Notes: generated from the sequence alone by a model not told the origin. A stretch of DNA of 64,000 bases from Lumbricus terrestris (GCA_949752735.1 OX457052.1:11121112-11185111), one strand, 5' to 3'; shown: positions 1-11,392, counted from the first letter of the stretch. A program made the numbers and translations.

Positions 1-145
1 CGTGCAAACTGCAGTTCGCTTACGGTACCTAATGTGATTTTTGTCCAGATAAGCCGGGCCCACACGGTTCTTGAACGAGGTCCTTAGATAATAATCGGCG
101 ATAACAATAATGGCGTTTCCTTCATTCAAAAAGAAGACTGGTGGT

Positions 146-331
146 CATAGGTGTAGGGGACATTTCGGAAGTGGGGGGCAAAAAATTTATTTTTGCCCGA
201 AAAATCTGATGACCTTTTTTTAGTCATCCAAATGTTTTCTCCGTCCGTGCTTCTTTTGCCCGAAAAACACATTTGCCCGAAATTTGTGGGAGCATTTGCC
301 CCCCCTTGAACCCCCGTCTCCTACGCCTATG
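146..331. mobile_element. hAT-type MITE, TIR CATAGGyGTAGGrGAC
   Basis: The left end begins CATAGGTGTAGGGGAC and the right end is GTCTCCTACGCCTATG, near-perfect inverted repeats. The element is flanked on both sides by CTGGTGGT (138-145 and 332-339), a perfect 8-bp duplication as hAT elements make. The inside is non-coding, with repeated TTTGCCCGAAA words. A related end starts at about 52545. Confidence 0.85.
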
Positions 332-765
332 CTGGTGGTGAAGGATCTAACCGGAATGAATGCATTGAAAGATGGGCACGGTCAAGGTTATTTAGGCGGC
401 ATTAGGCCTACAGTCGCTAAAGAAAATTGAGTACATTTTACATAAATATGTGGGTTGCTTGCATGATAAGAAATACATGCTATACGGCAAACTCTTCTAT
501 CTTTAATTTTTAATTTCAACATTGTGAGAATTGCCGGTGATTCTGGATTCAACCCCTCAGGCTTTCTATGAGTCCATAGTTAAGTGTTCTTTACAACTGT
601 GCACATGGATCATAGCCTGACCCCAACTATTCTTCTATAATGCCCTTACTCCTTTCTATCTAGGTTAACTGAGCAAATTATTCTTATGAAGGTGCACTTC
701 CAACTCACTTCCCAGTAGTAAATAGTTATTGACGGTGAAAGCGTCTGTTTCTTGATTTACTACAG
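332..765. other. Intron or upstream sequence, nothing recognised
   Basis: AT-rich sequence between the first MITE and the first visible receptor exon. No exon, repeat or terminal motif could be supported. Confidence 0.5.
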
Positions 766-855
766 CCATCTGCAGCACCCCTTGCATAGACGGAAAGGCG
801 TGCACCGCTCCAGATACCTGCTCCTGTCTATCAACAATCGGCGGATGCTCATCAG
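766..855 (+). CDS. RTK-like gene, exon a: EGF-like Cys-rich module
   Basis: A 90-nt phase 1-1 exon follows a pyrimidine-rich ...CTACAG acceptor and ends TCAG|GTATCT. Its frame reads ICSTPCIDGKACTAPDTCSC and continues to ...GGCSS. The six-cysteine spacing resembles the short EGF repeats of scavenger-receptor-type proteins. Symmetric phase 1 borders are typical of shuffled extracellular modules. It is the most upstream exon seen; the preceding exon must end in phase 1 to the left of the window. Confidence 0.75.
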
Positions 856-1112
856 GTATCTCAATTATATTTGCTTATTTATTTTTAATTGTGACGTACA
901 CACATGTATATTCGACAAGAATAAAAATATTTCGCCACATAATGAGCGTGTCTACAGTCTACACCCATCCTATAACATCTTTGTCATCGTCTGCAGTACT
1001 GTTGTTGACTGATAAAGTACCTTGCAGATGTTCGCGTAGTTTAGCAAATAGCCTAGGCCTATAATTATATCATAGGACTACATACATAGGCCCATCAATA
1101 ATCGAGGGTCTC

Positions 1113-1337
1113 TTACTCTCTTTTATCCTCCATTTCTCTCTGTCCACCGCCAGTTGTATCGCCTCGTTCCACGTCATGCATGTCCATGCATTTCAAGTCT
1201 TCCCTGATGGTTTCCGGCCAGTTTTTCCATGGTCTGCCTCTTCCGCGTATTCCCTCCGGAGTCCAGTTCATCACCTGCCTTGCTATCCTGACTTCATCCA
1301 TGCGGATATCACATGACCCATATTTTATAGACAGCAA
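1113..1337 (-). pseudogene. LINE reverse-transcriptase C-terminal fragment
   Basis: The minus strand encodes about 70 residues with the pattern RIARQ...WTPEG.RGRGRPW..W..T...DL, the conserved tail that follows the reverse transcriptase domain in many RTE/CR1-type non-LTR retrotransposons. No upstream RT motifs are present, so it is 5'-truncated. It sits in the intron before the second EGF exon and is antisense to the receptor gene. Confidence 0.7.
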
Positions 1338-1438
1338 TCAATTATCAGTTTGGTTAGTTGTATATGTTATATATCATCCTCAGAGTATAATATTATATTC
1401 AATTGCCTTTCTTAGCCATGATTTAATGTGTTTTATAG

Positions 1439-1534
1439 TGCCATGTAGTGCCGATAAAAACTGCTATCCTGGATCGTGTGTCGCCAGTAATTGCAGCTGT
1501 CCCGCGGGATTCTCTGGACCAAACTGCCAAAGTA
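1439..1534 (+). CDS. RTK-like gene, exon b: EGF-like module
   Basis: A 96-nt exon in phase 1-1, with acceptor TTTTATAG and donor AGTA|GTAAGT. It encodes a compact EGF-like module whose end reads CSCPAGFSGPNC, the classic EGF C-terminal motif. It joins exon a through a split codon at one end and the ectodomain exon at the other, without a frame break. Confidence 0.85.
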
Positions 1535-2702
1535 GTAAGTACAGATAATATATAACTCTAAACATCAACCAAACACTTTGAAAAGACACGACTGTAAAAT
1601 GTCGAAGAGAATAACACTGAAAGAAGTGGTGGCACCGGTTATTTTTCAATGTCAGCAGCTCGCGTAGCCTAAGAGTTTTTGGGAGTTTTTCAGCAGGTGG
1701 AATAAATGAAACGAAAAAACGTATTGAAAAAATCCAGCCAATTCCTGGCAGGTCATAAGACAGGTCAGAGTAAAATAGGCAAAACGTCAAATGACCTGTT
1801 GACCTATATCACTGACTGAAAGAGTGTAGTTTTTCACAGGACTTTTTAAACGTGCAGTTGTACACAAAATGTGTAGTTGTACAAGCACTTCTGTGCAGTT
1901 AAGACTAGCAAAAAAGGCCACTGTCCTCCGATTGGAAGTAATTTACTATGGATGATGAAAAGGGAAAGGAGTTGTGCAGTTCTAAAAATCCCTTTAAAAC
2001 AGCCCTGGTTTTTCACGTGTAGCCTACACACCACTTACTGATGCGTGAACACGGAAAGTTTTATCGAATAATGCAGAAATTTCTGTCAGGTGGACCACCG
2101 TACAATTATTTGAGGCTGAAAAAATATTGTAACGAAAGAAAATATTCTTGCGTCGTCTTGCATGATTTGTATAGCAATAGAATGAATAATTCATTATAAT
2201 TCCGTAACGATAGAAAATGAGCAAAATAATTCTGTCTTTAACGCTTATTAAAATGCCGAATATTTGTGGAAACTAGAGTGATATGTGTGTCGATGATGGT
2301 AAGGTAGAATTTCCAAAGGGAGTGGGTTTATGGGAATGGAAAATACTATGACACGCAGAGCGAACGGATGCGGGGATCGCCTCCGGTTACCCCCCCCCCC
2401 CCCCCCCAATAGCTCACTCAACTCGGCAGATGACGTTGGAAAATTGAGCGGCAGAAGACATTACCGCCTTGCATGGCTGCCAAACAATTAAATTCGACAC
2501 CTGTAATAACTTGTAATCATCCGTGCGTTACTGATTGTAATCATGTTTTGCCAGTTTTAAATTAAACAAAGATCTGACCTTTTATTATTATTAATTATTA
2601 CTATTATTGTTGATAATAACAATAATGCTCTTATCGGCTATAATAAATATTGATCTATGCCACAGGATAGCAATCAAATGAATAATTGAATATTTTAAAC
2701 AG
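1535..2702. other. Intron with no recognised gene
   Basis: Intron between exons b and c. It contains a run of about 17 cytosines near 2391-2407 and AT-rich low-complexity DNA near 2580-2660. No coding similarity or clean terminal repeats were seen. Confidence 0.6.
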
Positions 2703-2984
2703 TCGACAAAACGCCCGACATCAGTGCCTGTAAGATTCAGCTCTACGACAGTTCGCTGGCTCTTTTCAAGGAAGTCGCATGCGAGGCAGCCATGACCGAT
2801 CCACAAACAACTACATGGATAAGTACAAGAACACCTGGAAAAGTACAAGCCAAGTGGACATCGAATTACGTCCAGCCTTTCTCCTTACCCGATCGCACAT
2901 TCGCATCTCATGTGCAGAATTCACCTGTTCCAATTGGTGTTAGTGAAACAGGTTTCACGGTCGCGGTCCAGGGAACACCTCCAA
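2703..2984 (+). CDS. RTK-like gene, exon c: ectodomain
   Basis: A 282-nt phase 1-1 exon. The acceptor is ...TTAAACAG and the donor is CCAA|GTACGT. The start reads DKTPDISACKIQLYDSS and the end reads TGFTVAVQGTPPS. There are two cysteines and no stop. No named domain was recognised; position and composition fit an extracellular beta-rich segment after the EGF modules. The upstream ATG at 2792 is internal, because the frame is open back to the acceptor. Confidence 0.8.
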
Positions 2985-3044
2985 GTACGTAGACCCTTAT
3001 AGTTGATTGGCAAATCTATGATAATATTTATTGATGCAGCAATT

Positions 3045-3110
3045 TGATATAGCGCCCGTGCAAGATAACTACTCAGAAGCGCTCCCAGTCCAACGGCGGT
3101 CGAATAGGAT
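3045..3110 (-). repeat. CR1-like LINE 3'-tail fragment
   Basis: The short stretch ATAGCGCCCGTGCAAG...CTCAGAAGCGCTCCC matches the 3' tail of the CR1-like LINE whose coding part lies at 3395-4312. It is an extreme 5' truncation with no coding sequence. Confidence 0.6.
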
Positions 3111-3394
3111 AGTCTTAGGAACGGTGAGAAAATTAATATGACCCGGGAAGATATCGCAAGCGTTGAATAAGCGGAGCATGGCCATTTGGCCAAGTCGCAC
3201 GGGAACATCACGTGTTGTTCTCATGCGGGGACATAAAATAAGTCAAGTAGTACACAGGGGGCATTAACCAGGTCATTCCCATGGTGACATTTATGGCCGT
3301 CTAGAATCATCTCGCTACGGTGTAATATCAGATTTGTCATATTTGACCTAGGCTATATGCTCAGCATCTATTCATTCATTCATTCATTCATTCA

Positions 3395-4312
3395 TTTCAA
3401 GAATTTATATAGCGCCTCTTCAAGAAATCCACTCAGAAGCGCTCCCAATCCAACCACGGTGAAACAAAAAAGTTTTAAGGAGCTTGTAGAAGACTGATGA
3501 GTCAACCCTTGGTAGCAGGCGCACCTGCAACGGGAGACTATTCCAGACAGATGGACCTACAACTGAGAACGCACGACGCTGACAGGTTGAGGTTTCAACA
3601 CGTGGGACCAAAAACTTCCCACTAGAGGCAGAGCGAAGGGCTCGGCGAGCCAGGACAACAGATACTGGACGGCAGAGCTCAACAAGATAAGTCGGAGCAC
3701 AGCCAAGGAGACAACGCCAAACCAGTGAAGCAATTCTGTACTCGATGCGCTGTGAGATAGGGAGCCAGTGTAGAGTATCACGCATGTATGATGAAACAGA
3801 TGCATATTTAGGGATTCGCCCAATTAGCCGGGCTGCAGACCGAAGAACACGGTCAAGTCGGGATATCAATAATTGAGGCAAACCGACAAGAATAGAGCAA
3901 CAGTAGTCCAAGCGGCTGGTGACAAAACATGAACAAGAGTAGCAGCAGAATCCTCTGATAGGGAGCGAGAGATGACCCGTAGCTGACGAATTTGGTAGTA
4001 ACAGCCACGAGTCAGCTGATTGACATGTTTTGAGAAACTAAGTTCTTCATCCAGTATAACACCCAAGTCCCGGACAGAATCAAAAAAGGTAACACAGGGA
4101 AATGCTTTAGCCACGGCACAACGATCAACATTTGCCAGTCGCTTACGTCCACCCAACCAGATGAATTGAGTTTTAGAAGCATTAAGTAGGAGGCGGTTAG
4201 AGGCTAACCAGCTAGCCAGCTTATCCATAGCATGACACATTTGCTGGACCACTGTCAGAGCATGGTCAGGGTGGCAGTGGGTATACGCCTGAACATCATC
4301 TATGGTTTAGAC
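3395..4312 (-). pseudogene. CR1-like LINE, RT C-terminal portion and 3' tail
   Basis: Two minus-strand reading frames overlap by a frameshift near 3870-3910. The upstream one (4252-3866) carries LNASKTQFIWLGGRK and VRDLGVILDEELSF. The downstream one (3911-3420) carries LDRVLRSAARLIGRIPK, YMRDTLHWLPISQRI and GPSVWNSLP. These are thumb/connection motifs of CR1/Jockey-clade reverse transcriptases. The 3' end at about 3395-3440 has the GCGCCTCTTCAAG...CAGAAGCGCTCCC tail, followed by (ATTC)n at 3370-3395. The element is 5'-truncated and frameshifted. The same family recurs at 44595-45262. Confidence 0.85.
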
Positions 4313-4680
4313 CGTTGGCTATACTTAGACTTAAACAATAAACAGCTAAATATGCGTGTGCAAAAATTTCTTTCATTTCAGGCCTACTCAAAAGTTAACA
4401 TATATTTTTAACTTTTTATTATAATCTGAGCAGTTTTGTAATGAATTAATAGGCTCATTTTTCTTTTCGATTCCTGTAGCATTTGAACCGTTCAAAGTTA
4501 ATTGCCAGCATAAATCAGCGTCTTATAAAAATTAGTCAAAGGTGTTATAGGCAACACGCTTGTATGTGCATACACGTACAGAACATTCTCACACATACAT
4601 ACACGCATGCAGCATTTCCAAATCACCACCAACGTTTTTGCACATGTTTTAATTTCTCAATAAATTATTTTAAACTTCAG

Positions 4681-4798
4681 GTGTAAGTTCGAATAAGCTG
4701 TGTTCCGAAGCCAGTGGTGACAGTCCTAAGGACACCGTCAACTGCGACGTTCCAAAAGACTGGTCCGATTATGGAATCACACCAGCCCACAATCAAAC
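4681..4798 (+). CDS. RTK-like gene, exon d: ectodomain
   Basis: A 118-nt exon, phase 1 to 2, after AAACTTCAG and ending AAAC|GTTAGT. It reads SSNKLCSEASGDSPKDTVNC... and contains an NQT glycosylation sequon at its end. Two cysteines could pair. It belongs to the extracellular part; no named domain was recognised. Confidence 0.75.
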
Positions 4799-4971
4799 GT
4801 TAGTAACAGTAATTCATTCATTTTAAATCATAATATTGTGATAGTGAGCTCCAGCTAATCTTAACTACCATTCGTCAGTCTCAACCTTTAATTAATACTG
4901 ATGCATGGTAAGGTGTCTTCGTTATTATAGGCTTGCATTACAAATAACATTAATTCATTAATAAATTCATA

Positions 4972-5395
4972 TCAAACATTTATATAGCACCCCGTCATGA
5001 AAACTAAACTACTCAGAGGCGCTCCCAACTCCAGCTCGGTTAAATGAACAATCTATACTTCGGACAGTCTTTGTATTGAGCTGCATGTGCGATTGTCAGA
5101 TGCAAATAAAGGCTACTTACTTACTTACGGCGACTCTCCTATGATGCAGTCACCTTCCCCAGTTATAATACTTTGGTGACCGGCAGAGTTATTCGATAAT
5201 CTTGATCCTGTGCCATAATCATGAACCAATGCCATAATAATGAACTTCCTCCTTTTCAGAGACGCGTAAACTAAATACGGATCATGAACCTATACCATAA
5301 TCATGGTCCTATGCCATGATCATGGTCTCGTACCTTAATAATCATGGTTCTGTGTCATAATCATATTTCTTATGCCCTAATCATGATCCTGAAAA
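4972..5395. repeat. LINE tail fragment and CATGATCC/CCATAATCATG tandem repeats
   Basis: At 4976-5040 lies another CR1-like 3' tail (ATATAGCACCCC...CTCAGAGGCGCTCCC). From about 5205 to 5395 a degenerate unit around TATGCCATAATCATG is repeated about eight times. Both are non-coding intron repeats just upstream of exon e. Confidence 0.6.
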
Positions 5396-5440
5396 TTGAA
5401 TCACTTGAGAACAGCGACTGTATGTATGGTGTGTTTTCAG

Positions 5441-5660
5441 TATCAGAGTGGACGTCTCTTCGAAACTCGGCGGATATAAGGTCGGAGCAAATTACCCGAC
5501 TATCTCAGGGAGCAACTTTCAAAAGCAATACTTCACTGGAGCGCCGATCACACGAAGTGCGCTCATCAGATTCGACCTCGTCTCTCCAGTTCACTGTCTT
5601 AGCAATCCAAACAACGATTGCCGACTCTATGCAATTTACTTGGAACAGGATATCACAACA
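5441..5660 (+). CDS. RTK-like gene, exon e: ectodomain
   Basis: A 220-nt exon, phase 2 to 0, after GTGTTTTCAG and ending ACA|GTGAGA. The frame gives IRVDVSSKLGGYKVGANYP near the start and RFDLVSPVHCLSNPNNDCRL near the end. Two cysteines, no membrane segment and a beta-rich composition suggest an extracellular domain. The family was not recognised. Confidence 0.75.
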
Positions 5661-5772
5661 GTGAGATTTTCTTAGACCTCGTTCGAAGCGTAATTTCAAT
5701 CTTTAGTCTTTAAGTATTTCGCCGTTAGAGCTTTTAGTCATGGGTGGAATGTTTTGTGAATACACTGCGCAT

Positions 5773-8210
5773 TAGACTGGTCCAAGAGACTATGGTAAAA
5801 AATCATGTTGATCAGAACTATCCTCCACAAGTTTAAATCTGTTCTACCTCTCCTAAGTAATATGTAGACCAAATTTCAAGCAGATTAGAGCACTTTTAGA
5901 GGGAGCTCAAAGCCTTACATTCTCTTAATAATACTGTTGTTTAGTGAGAATTATTACACCATTATCTAAAACTCGTAAAAATTATTGCTCTAACTGCCTA
6001 CTTACTTAATTTTGAACTGTTGGGTTGAACTGGTGTTTACAAATATCAAAACGTCATTATTAACTAATCGTTCGAAAAGAATGATTTCGTAAATTTGCTC
6101 AAAAAGTTGCATCGTCGACTCAGCACTATCGAATGTTTCGTTTGTTCCTTCCACAAGTAGCCAATCTACTCCATACTCTTTAGACTCTGAACAGAATGTC
6201 CATCCAACGGATTCAGTTGCTGCTTCCAAACTCCACTCCAGTAGCTAGTTGACTTCCAGCCCCTCTGATTCTGATGATGAGTTCCAAGCTCATGATCCAG
6301 GCTTCAAGTCTCAGCCAAAGCGAGCAACGTTCAATATCCTTATACGGATCCCAATGTCACTGCTGCTCTGGACCGAGTCAATGTACCATACCGAGGTGCC
6401 ACTTATATTCTTGGAGCAGTTGCACAGGCTCTTGGCCATAATGTCAATACCATGACTTTGTCAAGAAGTTCCATTCGACGATCACGCTACAAGAACCGGG
6501 AGGTGGAGGGTGAAGTCATGAACATGGAGGTCATTGGCAATGTGCCTCTGCTCATGCACTGGGATAGCAAACTTCTACCTGACATTACTGGCAAGTAAGA
6601 AACAGTCGACAGAATTCCAGTACTCATCACCGGTGAGGGGGAAGAGATCTTGCTGGGAGTTCCAAAAATTGGCCGTGGAACTGGTAAAGAACAAGCTGAA
6701 GCCTGTCTGAGCACACTGAATGACTGGGGCCTTCAAAATCGAGTTCGTGGAATGGTGTTTGATACAACTACCAGCAATACTGGCCTGAAGAATGGTGCCT
6801 GCACCTTTATTGAGAATGCACTTGAGCAAGAATTAGCTTGGGTGACTTGCCGCCATCATGTCATGGAACTTCTACTTGCTGCTGTTTTCGGATCTCTATT
6901 TGGACCAACTGGAGGACCATGCGTTGCTATGTTCAGGAGGTTCCAGCAAAGCTGGCTCAACATTGACAAGACGAATTATGAAGTGGCTTCTGATGACATG
7001 TTTAATGCACACACTTCTGGTCTTCAAGAAGAAATGGTGAAATTCTGCAAGGCAGCCCTGGAAGGATCACATCAAAGGGCAGACTATGAGGAATTCTTGA
7101 AGCTCGGCTTGATCTTTTTAGGTGGTGAACATGGGGCAACGGTTTCCTTTCGGGCACCAGGAGAATTCCATCATGCACGTTGGATGGCAAAAGCCCCTCT
7201 ATGGCCCTAAAATATTTCTTTTCCAGCGGCAGTTCTCTCTAACTGCCAAAGAGAAGCACAGTGTAAGGGAGATGGCACTGTTTGTCAGCCTCGTCTATGT
7301 TCGGTTCTGGCATGAAGCTCCTCTGGTAATAAAAGAGCGCCACTTAACGATCTATTACTACTTGAGGTGCTCAGCAACTATTCAAATGTCATAGTACTGG
7401 CAAAGGCGGCCTCGACTGCACTTGGCAGGCATCTCTAGTACTTCTCAGAAATTTTGGTTGGCCTGTCGCTGTTTGACGACAGAATTGGAGCAGATGTGAA
7501 AGCACTGATGGTGACAAACCTCGGCCTTCCACAGGCCATAAGTTCTGTGAAACGCCTCGACCGTCCTCCTGAACCATTCAGCTCTCTTGGCCTTGCATCT
7601 TGCTTCACAGAGAGAACAACTATCATCTTTGACACTCTGCACTTGAATGGAAAAAAGAAGGCTCAAAGTTTCCTGGCAAAGGATCCTAAAGAATGGCACG
7701 ATGATCCCTCGTACCATGATCTCAGGACGGCAGCGTCGGTCATGACAGTTGTGAACGACTCTGCTGAGGGAGCCATTGCTTTGATGCAGCAGTAGTAGCA
7801 CAATTCATCGTTGACAAAGAATGAAGAGCAGAAGAAGTTAATTCTTCGACTCGTGAAACCCCACAGGAAGAACTTTCCATCCTGCTCCAAGGCCACGTTG
7901 GTGAAGGTTACAGAGGAGAGTGAATGACACTGTGTGTCTAGTGTGTATATAACAACATTGTACATTTTGAAACCTTTTAAATTCATTGCTGCAATTGTAT
8001 ATTTTAATACAACTAATATTCTATTTTCTGTTATTCCATGCAGATTACCAATTTCATGCCTTCAATGGTGAAAATACCATGACCTTGAGCCCCCTCTAGA
8101 TATTCATCAATCGCCCTCAAATTTGGTAGATGTAATACTGGGCAGACATAGAACAAAAATAGGGTTGTGGAGCACAACTCTGAGGAGGTTCATTTTTCTG
8201 GACCAGTCTA
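5773..8210 (+). mobile_element. DNA transposon with TAGACTGGTCCA ends and decayed transposase
   Basis: The left end TAGACTGGTCCA (5773-5784) is the inverse of TGGACCAGTCTA (8199-8210). The flanks CTGCGCAT (5765-5772) and CTGCGTAT (8211-8218) match in 7 of 8 bases, an 8-bp target duplication. The element is 2.4 kb and carries one decayed plus-strand transposase-like gene. A second family member with TAGTGTGGTYCA ends lies inside the Polinton at 29879-32066. The 8-bp duplication points to a hAT-like mechanism, but the protein family was not identified with certainty. Confidence 0.8.
6255..7795 (+). pseudogene. Transposase-like gene, several frameshifts and stops
   Basis: A patchwork of plus-strand frames encodes a protein with HWDSKLLPDITG near 6559, then LLGVPKIGRGTGKEQAEA, then MVFDTTTSNTGLKNGAC (6754 on) and WVTCRHHVMELLLAAVF (6840 on). 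C-terminal parts lie near 7454-7795. Conserved Asp positions and the CRHH box suggest an RNase-H-fold transposase of an invertebrate repeat family. At least two breaks are visible: a stop after ITGK near 6597 and frame changes near 7200 and 7390-7450. It is the only coding content of the 5773-8210 transposon. Alternative: a multicopy host-like gene captured by the element. Confidence 0.65.
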
Positions 8211-8401
8211 CTGCGTATAGGAATGATTTTGATGTGTGAGTTCTTTGCAAAGGATCGAACGACTTACATACAAGTTCTAGTGGCGTTTAAATTCTGCCGG
8301 TGCAGACTGTGTTACAAAATGTTAGCCTATAATGATCGACTTCGCAAATCGTGTTACATGTTTAGCGACATTGCCATATTAGAGATGATTATGTTTGCAT
8401 G

Positions 8402-8482
8402 TACACTTGTTATAGAGCCCCTTCAATCTCTTTCCTCAGAGGCGCTCCCGACTGCAGCACGGACACTGCATTGGAGTTTCAC
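8402..8482 (-). repeat. SINE 3' half fragment
   Basis: CTTGTTATAGAGCCCC...AGAGGCGCTCCCGACTGCAG, then ...GGAGTTTCACG, is the reverse complement of the 3' half of the tRNA-derived SINE seen in full at 60680-60895. The tRNA-like head is missing. Confidence 0.65.
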
Positions 8483-8691
8483 GTCGTCTTTGCGTATAAA
8501 TGAAAAGCAGTTATCTTTAGATTCAGCCGGATCTGAAATCCTGTAGCCTACGAAACTTCGAGATCCACCACCAAAAAGATTAATCCTGCAACCAAAAAAT
8601 TATTGTACTTTTGCCACAATTATCGACCACATGTCGCTTATTTTATACATTTTATGTTTGATTAAAATAGAGACTAGCGAATAGTCTATAT

Positions 8692-9030
8692 CAGCGGTTC
8701 CCAACCCGTGGCCCGCGGGTCAAAAGTGGCCCGCCAAGCCTAAAAAATGGCCCTCATCTCTCAAAGAAATAACGAAAACATATGAAAAATTGGCAATTTG
8801 GATAGGATAGAACACGATTATTTTCAATTATAAATTATTTTGGTTTGGCGTCTACAAATAATATAAAGTATTCTATTTTGAATCAATTATAACAATTTTC
8901 ATGCTTTTAGTTAGCCTAATTAAATTTTGAAATTGTGGCCCCCTAATGTCCTTCAAATAAGAAAATGTGGCCATCGAGTCCTCCAACTTAGAAAAAGTGG
9001 CCATAAAGTCAAAAAAGTTGCGAACCACTG
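8692..9030. mobile_element. hAT-type MITE, TIR CAGCGGTTCCCAACC
   Basis: The left end CAGCGGTTCCCAACC and the right end GTTGCGAACCACTG are imperfect inverted repeats. Flanks GTCTATAT (8684-8691) and GTCTGCAT (9031-9038) match in 6 of 8 bases. The internal sequence is non-coding with repeated GTGGCC words. It ends about 140 bp before exon f. Confidence 0.75.
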
Positions 9031-9167
9031 GTCTGCATCAATCAATCAATCAAAATATGTTCTATAGGTTTGTCGGACAGGCGTAGGCGTTAGATCTGTA
9101 AATTATTGGCTATCGTCCACCTCTGGGTGATCAGTTTAACCACTGGAGAAACTGTTCTATTATTTAG

Positions 9168-9988
9168 AATCCCACCATCGAAGCGAAGTTCTACAACTGG
9201 ACAGATGACGGTTCGGGTATATCTAATTTCCACGTCGAAGTGTACTTCATGCAACCAGGTGCCGACGGGCTTTTGGTGAACAGCGGGGCAGCTCTTGTGC
9301 AGAAGAACATCACCCCAACTCAAAACAACTTCATCTACACGTGCACAGCATCTGGAGTCTACTCAATCGAGCTGACCGTTCAAGATCAGGCTGGCAACTC
9401 CGCCAAAGCCAGAAAACTCTTCATCTTCAACAAGGATTCAATGATGAAAACCGATCCAAACAAACCAGTGTATATCAAGGAGGCAAATCCAGATAGCGGC
9501 TACAAGTACATAACTAAGTTTCACGATCCACAAAACGGGGGAAACATCCCACTGACCCTAGTGTGGCCCGGACATTTCTCCAGCAACGCGAAATTTGACA
9601 GTTCTTGGGGATATGCAGCCCAGCCATGGAGCGCCCAAAACGCTATTGATGATAGCTACAAGGACAGATATGGCCGCCGTTCGATAGACAGGATAGACAA
9701 CATGCCAGGTGGAATCATCTCCTGCGGAGTGGCTTATATTGTTGACGATAAAAACGGCGGAAGAGGACTCGTCCCACAGAATTGGACTTATCTCAACGCT
9801 ACCAAAGAAACGTACCCGCTCCCCATAGCCAGACTTACCGATGGGAGTACTATTGTGGCTTGGGTACAGTGTACCGATGTCGCTGGAGGAAGTATAACGG
9901 AGCAGATCGTGGTTGGCGTTGATAGGACGCCGCCTAGTGTTGAGGAACCAAATTTTAAAGCCAACGAAGTCGATGAATCAACATCGAG
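9168..9988 (+). CDS. RTK-like gene, exon f: large ectodomain exon
   Basis: An 821-nt exon, phase 0 to 2, after TATTTAG and ending TCGAG|GTAAAT. It encodes about 273 residues with TDDGSGISNFHVEVYF, then GVYSIELTVQDQAGN, and near the end VQCTDVAGG and DRTPPSVEEP. These strand patterns resemble HYR/PKD/cadherin-like beta-sandwich repeats. Four N-glycosylation sequons are visible (NWT, NIT, NWT, NAT). There is no hydrophobic segment, so it lies outside the cell. The open frame extends upstream of the first in-frame ATG to the acceptor. Confidence 0.85.
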
Positions 9989-10192
9989 GTAAATAATCTC
10001 GAAGGTTCTTCGACTACTTAACTTCTTAGTACTACCACAATGCTGAATAAACTTAGCTGGTTTCAAGTATTTTGTAGTGTTTGTATATCAGGCTATTGAA
10101 ACTACACACGGTATCGATATAAAGAACTCTTGCAATGACTAGGCTACTGAGGCAAAAAATCTAATTCATTGAGGTTGATTCGTTCATCTTAG

Positions 10193-10305
10193 AATGCCGC
10201 GGAAATCAGTAAAATGCCACGGTATAAAATATAATGCCACGGAATACAATAAAATGCCACGGCATTCAATGAAATGCCACGGAATACAATAAAATGCCAT
10301 GGAAT
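10193..10305. repeat. AATGCCACGGAATACAATAA tandem repeat
   Basis: About five or six copies of a unit of roughly 20-21 bp around AATGCCACGGAATACAATAA, non-coding, in the intron between exons f and g. Confidence 0.7.
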
Positions 10306-10456
10306 AACCTACAACTGTCTTTAAGACCATATTAAAATTGTTAACTATAATTTATATCCCTTCAAGGCTTATGTGATTCAATAATTTTTGGCGTGTAAAC
10401 TTGTGTATTATGAATAGCCTACTGGACATCTGTAGGCCTATACGATTTTGTTTTAG

Positions 10457-10607
10457 AATATCTGTTAGGACCTTTGACACCGCGAGTGGAATTCGTCAGA
10501 TTTCGTTTGGCATTTACCATTCGAAGATAAAGAATCTCGTTTATTCTGGTTCATCCAGTCCTCAGAAAAGAGACCCGTCAACAGGTCCAGGCCGGAGAAA
10601 GAAAAGG
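10457..10607 (+). CDS. RTK-like gene, exon g: beta-sandwich domain ending in RRKKR
   Basis: A 151-nt exon, phase 2 to 0, after TTGTTTTAG. It reads RTFDTASGIRQISFGIY and closes with GPGRRKKR. The only donor that keeps phase with exon h is AGG|GTTCGT at 10608, which is not a strong consensus, so the 3' border is less certain than the others. The terminal basic run is a plausible proprotein-convertase (furin-type) site outside the membrane. Confidence 0.65.
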
Positions 10608-10619
10608 GTTCGTTAGACA

Positions 10620-10825
10620 GACCGAATGCTATTGATAGGATATCAATGCTATTGATAGAATATGTTAATGCTATCGATAGGATATATTTATGCTATTGAT
10701 GGGATATCAATGCTATTGATAGAATATGTTAATAGGCCTACTGTCTATAGGATATATTAATGCTATTGATAGGATATCAATGCTATTGATAGAATATGTT
10801 AATGCTATTGATAGGATATTTTAAT
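10620..10825. repeat. TGCTATTGATAGGATAT tandem repeat
   Basis: A degenerate array of TGCTATTGATAGRATAT units starts about 10 bp after exon g and runs about 200 bp. It is non-coding. Confidence 0.75.
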
Positions 10826-11045
10826 ATGATGGCAGTGATTTATCTCTGTGAAGATATGTTGTATTTTGCTAGCAAAGCTAGTTAGTAAATTTTAATAGAT
10901 TATTACGCCATACACATGTATCTATAACGGAGCACACTACTACAAGTATATCCTTATAACCATTATCATAGCCGTCGATTTACTGCAAAGTATGCAAAGT
11001 AATACCCGGTATCTCGTCATACTAAGAAGAAGTTATATTTTGGTC

Positions 11046-11392
11046 CATAGGCGGAGACTTGGGCGGAGACTTGCGGGGGACGAAAACGAACGTCCGAATG
11101 AATTGAGGACGCGAAATTTTGGGTAGACGAATGGCTGGGTCGCCGACGAAATTTCCCTATTTTTTGCCGGCCAAAATTTCTGACGACCTTTTTTTGCTAT
11201 TACCTCGTTTGTTCGAAGATCTCTTCTTCTATCTTCTAACTAACGTTATAACCTCGTAATGTGTTTCGTTGTTTCGTGAAGTGTGTACATGTCATAACAC
11301 TTAACGGTTGGGGGGACAAATGCATGGGCCGTCTCCCACCACATCTATTGAGGGGAACCGTATCCTCTGTCCACTTTAAGTCTCCGCCCATG
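11046..11392. mobile_element. hAT-type MITE, TIR CATAGGCGGAGACTT
   Basis: The left end CATAGGCGGAGACTT is the inverse of AAGTCTCCGCCCATG (11378-11392), with one mismatch. Perfect 8-bp duplication TTTTGGTC at 11038-11045 and 11393-11400. It is 347 bp and non-coding. It shares its TIR type with the element at 57232-57390. Confidence 0.9.

Noticed and set aside
752..1012. 86-codon frame at the left end
   Set aside because: Not the frame of the EGF exon, which is supported by splice sites, cysteine spacing and phase; the longer frame is a shadow.
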